Below are positions 1 through 10,303 of a DNA stretch of 64,000 bases, piece after piece (the stretch's first letter is position 1; every line of letters begins with the position of its first letter). A program made the translations under genes and the position numbers. Source of the stretch: Methylobacterium sp. R2-1 (lineage in GTDB: Bacteria > Pseudomonadota > Alphaproteobacteria > Rhizobiales > Beijerinckiaceae). A model generated the notes under the pieces. The model had not been told where the DNA came from, made no database searches, and was given only the letters and a program-made list of their open reading frames with translations. The stretch is from contig NZ_JACHWM010000001.1 in the NCBI RefSeq assembly GCF_014191355.1, positions 1 to 64,000 on the forward strand. Reading direction: 5' to 3'.

Positions 1-180
1 CGGGTGCTGCAGCACCGGCAGGGGCTACAGGTCGCCTGCCTGGAGGAGATCGCCTACCTGCAGGGCTTCATCGGCCGCGAGCAGCTCCAGGCGCGGGGCG
101 AGTTGTTCGCCAAGACCAAGTACGGCCAGAACCTGCTGCGCCTCGCCCGCGAAGGTCGCCGGCCCGATCAGGATTTTTGA
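1..180 (+). CDS. rfbA: Glucose-1-phosphate thymidylyltransferase, C-terminal end (partial)
   Basis: The window opens inside this gene. Fifty-nine codons remain before a TGA at 178-180. The tail carries the RfbA end signature VACLEEIAYLQGFI followed by KTKYGQNLLRL, which matches the C-terminal helices of RmlA/RfbA enzymes. The family converts glucose-1-phosphate and dTTP to dTDP-glucose, the first step of dTDP-L-rhamnose synthesis for surface polysaccharide. The catalytic N-terminal part lies upstream of the window, so activity cannot be judged here. The rest of an rml operon, if present, must also be upstream, because nothing related follows. Confidence 0.88.
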   Translation, partial: RVLQHRQGLQVACLEEIAYLQGFIGREQLQARGELFAKTKYGQNLLRLAREGRRPDQDF

Positions 181-340
181 TCGCTCAGCCGCGCCGACTC
201 CGGTCGGGCTTGATCGGAGCGTGCTCTCTCACGGTGAGGCGAAGCCGAAGCGATCCAGGGCGCCGCCGTCTCCGGAAAAGGCATGCTCCTGGATCGGTTC
301 GCTCACGCTCGCAATGACGGAGCAGACCGAATCGTCCCGA

Positions 341-1021
341 TCAGCGATCGCCCTGGATGAGCACCGCACCGGTATAGGTTTCGGCAACCTCGCAGAACGG
401 CACGCCGCCGGCCGTCAGTACCGCCTCGACGGAGAACAGTGGCTCCCTGGGTCCTGGCAGGCCACCGGATTCGGGCCGCCACAGCATCGTCATCGACCGA
501 TTGCGCCGGCTCGGACCCAGCGGGCGCACGACGTGGCCGAAGGGAGCCTGCGTATCGTCCAGGGCCGCGTTCATCGCGGGCGTCAAGCGGCTGGGGACGT
601 ACCAGTTGTCGGCTTCCGACAGGACATGGGCGCCGCAGGTGAGTCGCACACGGCGGTAGCGCACGGGCTCGTCCGGCCCTACAGCGAGCCGTTCGCGCCG
701 CGCTGCCCCGGCGGGTTTGTCCGGACCTGGAACGCGCACGGCAAGGATCCGCGGATCGGCGCTGAGTCGACGCTCGGCGCACCACGCTTCCAGAACGGCG
801 GTGGCGCTCGGCGCTGCGAGCAAGCGGGCGCTCAGCGTTTCGATCAAGGCGCGCGCCTCGGACCCATCCTGCGCCTCCCGGCTCGTCTCGGTGGCTCCGG
901 CGGCGGTCCCGGCTTCTTGCCCGGCTTCTTGCGCCCGTGCGCTGCCCGCATCGGCGGGTGGCACGGCGGCGCCGAGCGCCGCGAGCCCCACCGTCAGCAT
1001 CCGTGTCGCCGTCCGCTCCAT
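341..1021 (-). CDS. Exported chorismate lyase-like (UbiC-fold) protein
   Basis: A 226-residue protein when started at the ATG whose complement is at 1019-1021. The open frame runs further upstream, but that part has no protein-like character. Residues 1-30 form a signal peptide (MERTATRM, then a hydrophobic stretch ending near ARA). The body contains YRRVRLTCGAHVLSEADNWY, then RLTPAMNAAL and PFGHVVRPL, and ends with EVAETYTGAVL. This order resembles the chorismate lyase/UTRA fold (strand, PLG turn, late E-x-Y strand). UbiC itself is cytoplasmic, so an exported version probably has another ligand or role. The family call rests on motif resemblance only; a plain hypothetical secreted protein is the alternative. 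Confidence 0.5.
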   Translation of the reverse strand: MERTATRMLTVGLAALGAAVPPADAGSARAQEAGQEAGTAAGATETSREAQDGSEARALIETLSARLLAAPSATAVLEAWCAERRLSADPRILAVRVPGPDKPAGAARRERLAVGPDEPVRYRRVRLTCGAHVLSEADNWYVPSRLTPAMNAALDDTQAPFGHVVRPLGPSRRNRSMTMLWRPESGGLPGPREPLFSVEAVLTAGGVPFCEVAETYTGAVLIQGDR

Positions 1022-1546
1022 CGTGCAGCGCAATACGTTGCCGACGCGCAAAGGTCCATCGCATCGAACGTCGATGCCGGACTGCCGCTGCCTACCTCCA
1101 TCCTCGGGGCGGCCGGCGGCGCGCTGAACCTGAGTGCCGTCGCGGGCCGGTCCGTCCACACCCTCGAGGCGGTGGCCCACAAGCCGCTCGTGCCGAACGA
1201 CGTGATCCGCTCGATCGAAGGCGGCGGCTTCGATTTTTCGAAAGGGGAGGGCGGCCGACGCCGATCGCTTGAGGACCCGATCCTGTGCCATCGCACGAAC
1301 GTGCATGACCGGGTGTCGAGGAGCCCTGCGGGCTTGATCGGATCCGGCCTCGCTGAGCGGCGACGCCGCGCTTCACCGCCCGGCCGACACTCGCAACCGC
1401 GCTGAATTCACGATGTGGGTCGGCGATCGCGACACGCACGCCGCCAATGCGGCCGGCTCAGCGAGGCAGTACGGCGCGCTCGCCTGCACTGAGCCTTGAA
1501 ATCGCGATTTCGACGGAGCCACCCGCCGGAGGACGGCGCGCCGCCG
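1022..1546. other. Intergenic region, no gene seen
   Basis: This 525-base stretch lies between two minus-strand genes. The overlapping frames in it are Arg/Pro/Ala-rich, lack ribosome-binding sites and resemble no family. The half nearest 1022 should hold the promoter of the UbiC-like gene. The half nearest 1546 follows the stop of the cupredoxin gene. I see no clear hairpin-plus-T terminator. Confidence 0.5.
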
Positions 1547-2986
1547 TCAGGTGACGTCGAAGCTCGTCCACAGCCCCGTGTCGAACCGCTCCAGCACGGT
1601 CGCGCTCAGGAGCCAACGGCCCGGGTTGTCGGCGACAAAGGCGATCTGGGCGCTGCGCCCTTCCGGAATCTGGACGGTGTCGAGCCAGTAGGGCTCCCAG
1701 CCGTCATCGAGCTGGTGCAGCAGGCGGAAGACATGGCCGTGCAGGTGCAGGCTCTGGATGAAGCCGGTGTCGTTGCGGATCGCCAGCACCACGACCCCTC
1801 CGCGCTTGACCGAGAATAGGGGAGACCCACCCGCCGCCCCACTCGCACCGTTGACCTGCCAGACCTTGGCCGGATCGCCGGTGTAAGGCGTCTCGGCGCC
1901 GGGCTTGCTCTTGTCGGGCCGCACGCCACCCGCCAGCACGAGGTCACGGCGCAGGGCGCTCTGCAGGCGGATCTCGCTCGGCAGGCGCTTGTTCTCGGGC
2001 AGCGAGCCGATCGCCGCGCGCCCGCTCGGCGCCACCGGTTCGCCGGAGGCGGTCAGGGTTGCCAGCGGCAGGCCCTGACCGATCAGCGCAGTGATCGCGC
2101 CGGCCGGTCCCGCCTGGGCGGGAAGGTCGAGGAGAAGGTCGTAGCGCGTGCCCGGCGCGAGCGGCAGGGTCGCTTTCAGCGGCTCGAAGGTGTCGGTCGG
2201 CTGTCCGTCCACCGCCGCGACATAGGCCTTCAACCCGTCGAAGCGGATGCGCAGGCCGCGCGCGTTGCAAGCATTGGCCAGCCGCAGGCGCAGGCGGCTG
2301 CCGGGCCGAGCCTCGAGCTTGAGGGGAATCGGCTTTCCGTTGAGAGTGACCACGCTCCCCAGCCGCCCCGCCGCGGCAGCGAAGGCAACCTGCCCGAACG
2401 GCTGGAGTGCGCCGGCCTCATCGAGGCGCCAATCCTGCAGCAGCAGCGCGAGATCCTGATCGACCGCGGGCGGGGAGGGCTCCTCCACGATCAGCATGCC
2501 GGTGAGGCCGCGGCCCGACGGCTCGCTCGACCCGCCGATCACGAGCGGCCGGATCAGGAACGTGCCGGAATCGGGCGGTGTGAAGTCGTAGGTGAAGCTG
2601 TCGCCCGGCTTGATCGGCTCCTGCGTGACCCCGCCGACGCCGTCCATGGCGTTGCGGTTGCGTACCCCGTGCCAGTGCAGGGAGAGCGGCTTGTCGGTCC
2701 CGTTCTCGACGCGCAGCCGTACCGGGTCGCCGAGCTTGATCCGCAGGATCGGCGACGCCGCCTCGCCGAGGCGCCACACCGCCGTTTCGGGCTCGGGCTC
2801 GGGCTTCAAGCGAAGCTTGGCCGGCGCCGCCTTGAGGGATTTCGGCTCAGCAGCCCCGGCTTTCTCGGCGGGTGCTTGGGCCGCGGCGGCGCACGGCGTC
2901 AGGGCGAGGGCAGCGCTGCCGGCGAGCAGGTCGCGCCGCGAAAACGATCCCGGCTCGGGCTGGGCCATCGGGTCGGGCTTTCGCAT
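1547..2986 (-). CDS. Tat-exported multicopper-oxidase-fold protein lacking copper ligands (FtsP/SufI-like)
   Basis: A 479-residue protein. The start is placed at the ATG complementing 2984-2986; the frame reads on through the tRNA-Leu gene, which is an artefact. Arg17-Arg18 in SFSRRDLLAG is a twin-arginine signal, so it should be exported folded. Three cupredoxin domains follow, with HWHG at 104-107 and HLHGH at 414-418. The other copper motifs are gone. The usual GTFWYHSH reads GTFLIRPL (141-148), the first His of HPxHxHGH is Gln411, and the HCHxxxH...M block reads SAT (461-463), Arg467 and Leu472. The type 1 copper Cys is therefore absent. By analogy to FtsP/SufI it may be a structural or division-associated periplasmic protein; an oxidase role is unlikely. 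Confidence 0.82.
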   Translation of the reverse strand: MRKPDPMAQPEPGSFSRRDLLAGSAALALTPCAAAAQAPAEKAGAAEPKSLKAAPAKLRLKPEPEPETAVWRLGEAASPILRIKLGDPVRLRVENGTDKPLSLHWHGVRNRNAMDGVGGVTQEPIKPGDSFTYDFTPPDSGTFLIRPLVIGGSSEPSGRGLTGMLIVEEPSPPAVDQDLALLLQDWRLDEAGALQPFGQVAFAAAAGRLGSVVTLNGKPIPLKLEARPGSRLRLRLANACNARGLRIRFDGLKAYVAAVDGQPTDTFEPLKATLPLAPGTRYDLLLDLPAQAGPAGAITALIGQGLPLATLTASGEPVAPSGRAAIGSLPENKRLPSEIRLQSALRRDLVLAGGVRPDKSKPGAETPYTGDPAKVWQVNGASGAAGGSPLFSVKRGGVVVLAIRNDTGFIQSLHLHGHVFRLLHQLDDGWEPYWLDTVQIPEGRSAQIAFVADNPGRWLLSATVLERFDTGLWTSFDVT

Positions 2987-3149
2987 GGCGCCTCGCGTCG
3001 TCACTGGGTCGGGCAGGCCTTGTAGACAGGCGCCGCCCGCCCCGCCACCGCACAAACCCTCCCAGAAGTTTTTTGCTGCGGCCACGGGTGCGCGTGCTAT
3101 AGACGCCGGCTTCGACGGCCCGGTCCCCGGGCTCGTGTCGATGGCGCTC

Positions 3150-3234
3150 GCGGGCGTGGCGGAACTGGTAGACGCGCTGGATTTAGGTTCCAGTGTCGCA
3201 AGACGTGGGGGTTCGAGCCCCTCCGCCCGCACCA
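3150..3234 (+). tRNA. tRNA-Leu (anticodon TAG)
   Basis: An 85-base class II tRNA including an encoded CCA at 3232-3234. The acceptor stem GCGGGCG pairs with CGCCCGC. The anticodon arm CTGGA-TTTAGGT-TCCAG presents TAG, which reads CUA and other CUN codons. A variable arm and the T arm GGGGTTCGAGCCCC follow. It lies about 115 bases upstream of tig. Confidence 0.96.
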
Positions 3235-3348
3235 AGTCCGTATGGGGTCGGCGGAGGGACCGAATCGGTTCCCGCCGGGGCCTCTCCCATGGCGCAGCGG
3301 CACGCGAAGACGAGATTGCAGTTTTCAGAACACAGCGGACGAACGACG

Positions 3349-4785
3349 ATGCAGGTGACCGAGACGACCTCCGAGGGGCTGAAGCGCGAGTTTCAGGTGC
3401 TCCTCCCCGCGACTGAGCTTGAGGATCGCCTCAACACCGAGCTCTCGAACATCAAGGGCAAGGTCCAGATCAAGGGCTTCCGCCCCGGCAAGGTGCCGGT
3501 CGCGCATCTCCGCAAGGTCTATGGCAAGTCGGTGATGGCCGATGTGCTGCAGAACGCCGTCAACGAGGCGAACCAGCAGATCGTGGCCGACAAGGGCCTT
3601 CGCCTCGCTCTCGAGCCGCAGATCGAGTTCCCGAAGGACGAGGAGCAGAACATCATCGAGCGCGCGCTCGATGCCAAGGGCGACCTCGCCTTCAAGGTGA
3701 AGCTCGAGGTGCTGCCGAGCTTCGAGCTCGCCGACCTCTCCGACGTCTCGATCAAGAAGCTCGTGCTCAAGCCCTCCGACGAGGAGATCAACGAGACGCT
3801 CGAGCGCATGGCCAAGGACAGCCGCTCCTTCGAGCCCCGCGAGGAGGGCGCCGAGGCGCAATCCGGCGACCGCGTCACCATCGACTTCGTCGGCCGCATC
3901 GACGGCACCGAGTTCGAGGGCGGCAAGGGTGAGGATGTCGATCTGGAGCTCGGCTCCAACACCTTCATTCCCGGCTTCGAGGACCAACTCGTCGGCGCCA
4001 AGGTCGGCGACAGCCGCCTCGTGAAGGTCGCCTTCCCGGCCGACTACCAGGCTGAGCAGCTCGCCGGAAAGGACGCCGAGTTCGACGTGACCGTGAAGGC
4101 GGTCGCCGCCCCCGGCGAGACCAAGATCGACGACGAGCTCGCCAAGCGCTTCGGCATGGACGACCTGGAGAAGCTGAAGGAGGCTGTCTCCAAGGCCGTC
4201 GGCGCCGATTACGAGGCGCAGTCCCGGCGCAAGCTCAAGAAGGAGCTGCTCGACGCGCTCGACGGCAAGTACGCCTTCGACCTGCCCCCGAGCCTCGTCC
4301 ACCAGGAGTTCGCCGCCGTGTGGGCGCAGGTCGAGCAGGACCTGAAGAACCGCGGCAAGACCTTCGAGGACGAGGGCACCACCGAGGAGGCCTCGCAGGC
4401 GGAGTACCGCAAGATCGCCGAGCGGCGCGTTCGCCTCGGGCTGGTGCTTGCGCAAGTCGGCGAGACCGCCGATATCAAGGTCTCGGACGATGAGGTCAAT
4501 CAGGCCCTGTTCGCCCGGATCCGGCAGTTCCCGGGTCAGGAGAAGCAGGTCTACGACTTCTACCGCAACAATCCGCAGGCGCTCGCCGAGCTTCGCGCGC
4601 CGCTGTTCGAGGAGAAGGTCGTTGACCATGTCCTCGGTCAGATCCAGGTCGTCGAGGAACCCGTCTCCAAGGAGGCGCTCTTCGCCGAAGACGACGAGGC
4701 CGACGCCGTGACCGGCGCGGCCGCGACGGACGAGAAGCCGAGCGAGTCCAGCAACGAGGCGGCGGCCGACAAGGCTGCCGGCTGA
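3349..4785 (+). CDS. tig: Trigger factor, ribosome-associated chaperone and prolyl isomerase
   Basis: A 478-residue protein from the ATG at 3349, beginning [17 protein letters not shown]; upstream in-frame codons read through the tRNA and are rejected. The order is typical: an N-terminal ribosome-binding domain with the loop FRPGKVP near residue 45, an FKBP-type PPIase domain beginning [14 protein letters not shown], and a long helical C-terminal domain ending in an acidic Ala/Glu/Asp tail. It binds nascent chains at the ribosome exit tunnel. The position directly before clpP-clpX-lon is the usual proteobacterial order, linking folding to quality-control proteolysis. Confidence 0.97.
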   Translation: MQVTETTSEGLKREFQVLLPATELEDRLNTELSNIKGKVQIKGFRPGKVPVAHLRKVYGKSVMADVLQNAVNEANQQIVADKGLRLALEPQIEFPKDEEQNIIERALDAKGDLAFKVKLEVLPSFELADLSDVSIKKLVLKPSDEEINETLERMAKDSRSFEPREEGAEAQSGDRVTIDFVGRIDGTEFEGGKGEDVDLELGSNTFIPGFEDQLVGAKVGDSRLVKVAFPADYQAEQLAGKDAEFDVTVKAVAAPGETKIDDELAKRFGMDDLEKLKEAVSKAVGADYEAQSRRKLKKELLDALDGKYAFDLPPSLVHQEFAAVWAQVEQDLKNRGKTFEDEGTTEEASQAEYRKIAERRVRLGLVLAQVGETADIKVSDDEVNQALFARIRQFPGQEKQVYDFYRNNPQALAELRAPLFEEKVVDHVLGQIQVVEEPVSKEALFAEDDEADAVTGAAATDEKPSESSNEAAADKAAG

Positions 4786-4820
4786 TCGCCGACCCACCGG
4801 CTCCGCGGCGGGCGGCGATC
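4784..4820 (+). terminator. Stem-loop at the end of tig
   Basis: GATCGCCG (4784-4791) pairs perfectly with CGGCGATC (4813-4820) across a 21-base loop, overlapping the tig stop codon. Only TTGAG follows, with no T-run, so it may stabilise the mRNA 3' end rather than terminate. Confidence 0.35.
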
Positions 4821-4920
4821 TTGAGAGAGATCAGGCGGCATTAACGCTCGCCATGTTCGCTGTAACCATCCGGCCTCGGGCGATTCGCTCCGGGGCCGGA
4901 CTCCGGAGCCGAGGGCTGAA

Positions 4921-5547
4921 ATGAAAGATCCGGTCGCCTACTTCCACAACTCGCTCGTGCCCATGGTGGTTGAGCAGTCGAGCCGCGGCGAGCGCGCCTT
5001 CGACATCTATTCTAGGCTCCTGCGCGAGCGGATCATCTTCCTCACCGGCCCCGTCGAGGACCAGGGCGCGTCGCTGATCGTCGCCCAGCTCCTGTTCCTG
5101 GAGGCCGAGAACCCGAAGAAGGAAATCTCCTTCTACATCAACTCGCCCGGCGGCGTGGTGACCTCGGGCCTGTCGATCTACGACACGATGCAGTTCATCC
5201 GTTGCCCCGTCACGACGCTCTGCGTCGGCCAGGCCGCCTCGATGGGCTCGCTGCTGCTGGCCGCCGGTGAGGCCGGACACCGCTTCGCCCTGCCGAACGC
5301 CCGGATCATGGTGCACCAGCCCTCCGGCGGCTTCCAGGGCCAGGCCACCGACATCCTGATCCATGCCCGCGAGATCGAGGCGCTCAAGAAGCGCCTGAAC
5401 GAGATCTACGTGAAGCACACGGGCCGCGACTACGAGACGATCCATCAGGCGCTCGAGCGCGACAACTTCATGACCGCCGACGCGGCCAAGGAGTTCGGCC
5501 TCATCGACGACATCCTGCACAAGCGCCCCGAACCGGCGGCCGCCTGA
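4921..5547 (+). CDS. clpP: ATP-dependent Clp protease proteolytic subunit
   Basis: A 208-residue serine protease subunit. The catalytic triad by alignment to E. coli ClpP is Ser107 (in QAASMG), His132 (in MVHQPSGG) and Asp181 (in ERDNF). The oxyanion-region INSPGG (74-79) and the ring-contact helix are intact. Fourteen subunits form a barrel that degrades proteins unfolded by ClpX or ClpA. The gene lies 135 bases after tig and about 250 bases before clpX. Each gene probably has its own promoter in those gaps, though I could not identify one. Confidence 0.97.
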   Translation: MKDPVAYFHNSLVPMVVEQSSRGERAFDIYSRLLRERIIFLTGPVEDQGASLIVAQLLFLEAENPKKEISFYINSPGGVVTSGLSIYDTMQFIRCPVTTLCVGQAASMGSLLLAAGEAGHRFALPNARIMVHQPSGGFQGQATDILIHAREIEALKKRLNEIYVKHTGRDYETIHQALERDNFMTADAAKEFGLIDDILHKRPEPAAA

Positions 5548-5799
5548 CGGCGACCGGGGAACCCGAGGCGCCCGGGGCACGCTCGCCCGACCATGTCGGG
5601 TCATGCGTCTTTTGGGCGCCCGTCCCGGCGCGCTGCCCGGTTGATCCCGAGCCGGCTGCATGATTGCATCGGGATTCGGGCGCCTCAATCCCGACGCATC
5701 CGCCCTGTGTGACTGTTTCTTTAGGCGGATGCGCTTACATCGTATGATCGACGCGCGTGCCCTCCTGGCTGGGGCCGCGCCTGCGAACCGGAGACCGAT

Positions 5800-7071
<1,272 letters not shown>

Positions 7072-7085
7072 CCGGCGACCATTGA

Positions 7086-7119
7086 GGGCCGCCCGGTTTT
7101 GAGCCGGCGGTCCTTTTTT
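7086..7119 (+). terminator. Intrinsic terminator after clpX
   Basis: A GC-rich stem (GGGCCGCC with GGCGGTCC, plus two more pairs beyond a bulge) is closed by a TTTTGAG loop and followed by six T residues ending near 7119. It is placed 15 bases after the clpX stop. Confidence 0.85.
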
Positions 7120-7338
7120 GTTCCGGGGGAGCCCCACGCTTGAAAGCGTCCCCCGCAACGACCACTTCAGGCTCAACGCAGGACCCTACGCTTCACTCCC
7201 CCGAAAGGTTCGGGCCTGCGCCACCAGCCGCAAACTGATTATCCGCTCCCGACCCTTCGCGGCCCGGTCGGCACCTGGCAGGATGCTTGCTCTCGTTGAG
7301 GAGCGAATGCCCGGCGTCAACACATAAGGGAAGACCCC

Positions 7339-9762
7339 ATGACCCAGTCGAAATCGCGCCAGCCGGTTGTTCCCGGTTCGACGGGCTCCTACGCCGTCCT
7401 GCCGCTGCGCGACATCGTCGTGTTCCCGCACATGATCGTGCCCCTGTTCGTGGGTCGCGAGAAGTCGATCCGTGCGCTTGAGGAGGCGGTGCGCTCGGAC
7501 CGGCACATCCTGCTCGCGACGCAGATCAACGCCAGCGACGACGATCCGTCCACCGATGCCATCTACACGATCGGCACGCTCGCCTCCGTGCTGCAACTCC
7601 TCAAGCTGCCCGACGGCACCGTCAAGGTGTTGGTCGAGGGCGCCGGTCGCGCGCAGATCGAGGCCTTCGTGCGTTCGGACGAATATTACGAGGCGCAGGC
7701 CCTGACCCTCGCCGACGATCTCGGCGACCGCGTCGAGGCTGAGGCGCTCGCCCGCTCGGTGATCTCCGAGTTCGAGAACTATGTGAAGCTCAACAAGAAG
7801 ATCTCGCCCGAGGTCGTCTCCGCCGTCACGCAGATCGAGGAGCCCTCCAAGCTCGCCGACACCGTCGGCTCGCACCTCGCGGTCAAGATCGCCGACAAGC
7901 AGGCGATCCTTGAGATCCCCACGGTGGCGCAGCGCCTCGAGCGTGTGCTGTCGCTGATGGAGAGCGAGATCTCCGTGCTGCAGGTGGAGAAGCGCATCCG
8001 GACCCGCGTCAAGCGGCAGATGGAGAAGACCCAGCGCGAGTACTACCTCAACGAGCAGATGAAGGCGATCCAGAAGGAGCTCGGCGATTCCGAAGACGGC
8101 CGCGACGAGCTGGCCGAGCTCGAGGAGAAGATCGAGAAGACCAAGCTGACGAAGGAGGCCCGCGAGAAGGCCACCGCCGAGCTGAAGAAGCTGCGTCAGA
8201 TGTCGCCGATGTCGGCCGAGGCGACGGTCGTACGCAACTACCTCGACTGGATGCTCGGCATCCCGTGGGGCAAGCGTTCGAAGATCAAGAAGGATCTGTT
8301 GGGCGCTCAACAGATCCTCGACTCGGATCACTTCGGCCTCGATAAGGTCAAGGACCGGATCGTCGAGTACCTCGCCGTGCAACAGCGGGCGAACAAGCTC
8401 ACCGGCCCGATCCTCTGCCTCGTCGGCCCGCCCGGCGTTGGCAAGACCTCGCTCGGCAAGTCGATCGCCAAGGCCACGGGCCGCGAGTTCGTCCGGATGT
8501 CGCTCGGCGGCGTGCGTGACGAGGCCGAGATCCGCGGTCACCGCCGGACCTATATCGGCTCGATGCCCGGCAAGATCGTCCAGTCGATGCGCAAGGCCAA
8601 GACCTCGAACCCGCTCATCCTGCTCGACGAGATCGACAAGATGGGCATGGATTTCCGCGGCGATCCGTCGGCGGCGCTCCTCGAGGTTCTGGATCCGGAG
8701 CAGAACGCGACCTTCAACGACCATTACCTCGAAGTCGATTACGACCTGTCGAACGTGATGTTCGTGACGACCGCGAACACGCTCAACATCCCCGGCCCGC
8801 TCATGGACCGCATGGAGGTGATCCGTATCGCCGGCTACACCGAGGAGGAGAAGCTCCAGATCGCTCGGCGCCACCTGATCCCCGAGGCCGTCAAGAAGCA
8901 CGGCCTCGCAACGAACGAGTGGTCGATCACGGACGACGGCCTGATGATGCTCATCCGCCGCTACACGCGGGAGGCGGGCGTCCGGAACCTGGAGCGCGAG
9001 ATCTCCAACCTGATCCGTAAGGCGGTGAAGGAGATCCTGATCACCAAGGTGAAGCAGGTCGAAGCCAACCCCGAGACGTTGCCGGAATTCCTCGGCCCGC
9101 CGAAGTTCCGCTACGGCGAGATCGACGCGGACGATCAGGTCGGCGTGGTCACGGGTCTGGCTTGGACCGAGGTCGGCGGCGAGTTGCTGACGATCGAGGG
9201 CGTCATGATGCCCGGCAAGGGTAAGATGACGGTCACGGGCAACCTGCGCGACGTGATGAAGGAGTCGATCTCGGCGGCGGCGTCTTACGTCCGCTCGCGG
9301 GCAATCGATTTCGGCATCGAGCCGCCACTGTTCGAGCGTCGGGACATCCACGTCCACGTTCCCGAGGGGGCGACCCCGAAGGACGGTCCGTCGGCCGGTA
9401 TCGCCATGGCCACCGCAATCATCTCGACGCTCACCGGCATCCCGGTGCGCCGCGATGTGGCGATGACTGGCGAGGTGACCCTGCGCGGTCGCGTTCTGCC
9501 GATCGGCGGTCTGAAGGAGAAGCTGCTCGCGGCGCTCCGCGGGGGCATCAAGACGGTGATGATCCCGGAGGAAAACGCCAAGGACATCGCCGAGGTGCCC
9601 GACAGCGTGAAGAACGGTTTGGAGATCATCCCCGTCTCGCGGATGGATCAGGTGCTGCAGCACGCCCTCGTGCGCCAGCCCGAGCCCATCGAGTGGGACG
9701 AGCCGCTCCCGGCCAAGACGCCGAAGCGGGATGAGGACGGCGCGGCGGTCATCGCCCACTGA
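7339..9762 (+). CDS. lon: Lon, ATP-dependent serine protease
   Basis: An 807-residue protein from the ATG at 7339, preceded by the ribosome-binding site AAGGGAAG. It has the N-terminal Lon substrate domain, a coiled-coil/helical segment with KRQMEKTQREYYLNEQ, Walker A GPPGVGKT at 363-370, Walker B in ILLDEIDK, and the protease domain with the Ser685-Lys728 dyad (in KDGPSAGI and GLKEK). It degrades misfolded and short-lived regulatory proteins. It stands alone between a clpX terminator and its own terminator, so it is a single-gene transcript. A heat-shock promoter is expected but not convincingly visible. Confidence 0.98.
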   Translation: MTQSKSRQPVVPGSTGSYAVLPLRDIVVFPHMIVPLFVGREKSIRALEEAVRSDRHILLATQINASDDDPSTDAIYTIGTLASVLQLLKLPDGTVKVLVEGAGRAQIEAFVRSDEYYEAQALTLADDLGDRVEAEALARSVISEFENYVKLNKKISPEVVSAVTQIEEPSKLADTVGSHLAVKIADKQAILEIPTVAQRLERVLSLMESEISVLQVEKRIRTRVKRQMEKTQREYYLNEQMKAIQKELGDSEDGRDELAELEEKIEKTKLTKEAREKATAELKKLRQMSPMSAEATVVRNYLDWMLGIPWGKRSKIKKDLLGAQQILDSDHFGLDKVKDRIVEYLAVQQRANKLTGPILCLVGPPGVGKTSLGKSIAKATGREFVRMSLGGVRDEAEIRGHRRTYIGSMPGKIVQSMRKAKTSNPLILLDEIDKMGMDFRGDPSAALLEVLDPEQNATFNDHYLEVDYDLSNVMFVTTANTLNIPGPLMDRMEVIRIAGYTEEEKLQIARRHLIPEAVKKHGLATNEWSITDDGLMMLIRRYTREAGVRNLEREISNLIRKAVKEILITKVKQVEANPETLPEFLGPPKFRYGEIDADDQVGVVTGLAWTEVGGELLTIEGVMMPGKGKMTVTGNLRDVMKESISAAASYVRSRAIDFGIEPPLFERRDIHVHVPEGATPKDGPSAGIAMATAIISTLTGIPVRRDVAMTGEVTLRGRVLPIGGLKEKLLAALRGGIKTVMIPEENAKDIAEVPDSVKNGLEIIPVSRMDQVLQHALVRQPEPIEWDEPLPAKTPKRDEDGAAVIAH

Positions 9763-9784
9763 TCCGATAGGCCTCCTGATGACG

Positions 9785-9817
9785 AAGCCCCCGGAGCCTT
9801 GCTTCGGGGGCTTTTTT
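9785..9817 (+). terminator. Intrinsic terminator after lon
   Basis: AAGCCCCCG (9785-9793) pairs perfectly with CGGGGGCTT (9805-9813), followed by a run of T to 9817. It separates lon from tRNA-Val. Confidence 0.93.
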
Positions 9818-9891
9818 CGTCGGCGGGAGAGGGCTCAGCACAGGGCCGGACTTGCGCAGCCGCGTCCGCTTCCGTAACGCTGCGCCGGTTC

Positions 9892-9967
9892 GGGCGGTTA
9901 GCTCAGTTGGTAGAGCGTCTCCTTTACACGGAGAGGGTCGGGGGTTCGAGTCCCTCACCGCCCACCA
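9892..9967 (+). tRNA. tRNA-Val (anticodon TAC)
   Basis: A 76-base tRNA with encoded CCA. The acceptor stem GGGCGGT pairs with ACCGCCC, the D arm is GCTCAGTTGGTAGAGC, the anticodon loop is TTTACAC with anticodon TAC, and the T arm is GGGGGTTCGAGTCCCT. It reads GUA and other GUN valine codons. Confidence 0.96.
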
Positions 9968-10195
9968 TACAAATCAGTGACTTAGCGCAGCGGCGGCTAT
10001 CGTTCCCGCGATAGCACCGAATATACTCCTTGCGCGGGATTGACCCGATCGGCGTCAAGTTCCCCCGGTCGCGAAGGGCTGTAAGTCCCGCGACGGCTTC
10101 GGCCAGGGCAGGATTGCTCGATTGCGGGCCCGACAGAGAAACTGAAACGACAGCCTGCCTTCGCGTTCTCCGTTCAGGCATGAGCGGAGGACGAC

Positions 10196-10303
10196 ATGGA
10201 AGGCGGACTGATCTGGCTCGGCATTATCGCCGGCATCTTGGGGGTGAGCGGCGTCGGCTATCTGTTTGCGTCCTGGGCCAAAGCGCGCAGGACGCAGCGC
10301 TGA
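10196..10303 (+). CDS. Possible 35-residue single-pass membrane peptide
   Basis: The frame encodes 35 residues beginning MEGGLIWLGIIAGIL. A hydrophobic segment of about 22 residues with small-residue spacing (GIIAGILGVSGVGYLF) is followed by a positively charged tail, KARRTQR. A GCGGAGG ribosome-binding site ends seven bases before the ATG. This layout, with a good initiation signal, one helix and a basic cytoplasmic tail, is what small regulatory membrane proteins look like. No family is recognised. It is isolated: the nearest genes are tRNA-Val upstream and the minus-strand egtD-like gene downstream. Confidence 0.45.
   Translation: MEGGLIWLGIIAGILGVSGVGYLFASWAKARRTQR

Noticed and set aside
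230..325. Repeat-like sequence (GGATCGGTTCGCTCACGCTCGCAATGACGG) resembling extragenic repeats
   Set aside because: No second copy was found by eye in this window, so a repeat cannot be supported here.
3097..3303. Minus-strand frames reading GRRGSNPH or AEGLEPPRL over tRNA-Leu, and a similar one at tRNA-Val
   Set aside because: These are the well-known translations of antisense tRNA sequence, not proteins.
3325..4797. 490-codon minus-strand frame opposite tig
   Set aside because: Mirror of tig codons with repeated Leu/Val/Glu/Asp patterns; no domain and no start signal.
7139..7160. CTTGAAAGCG upstream of lon as a heat-shock sigma factor -35 element
   Set aside because: The -35-like hexamer fits, but no convincing -10 element at the right distance could be found.
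7186..9759. 857-codon minus-strand frame opposite lon
   Set aside because: Pure codon-bias shadow of lon; composition is dominated by His, Arg, Asp, Leu and Val.
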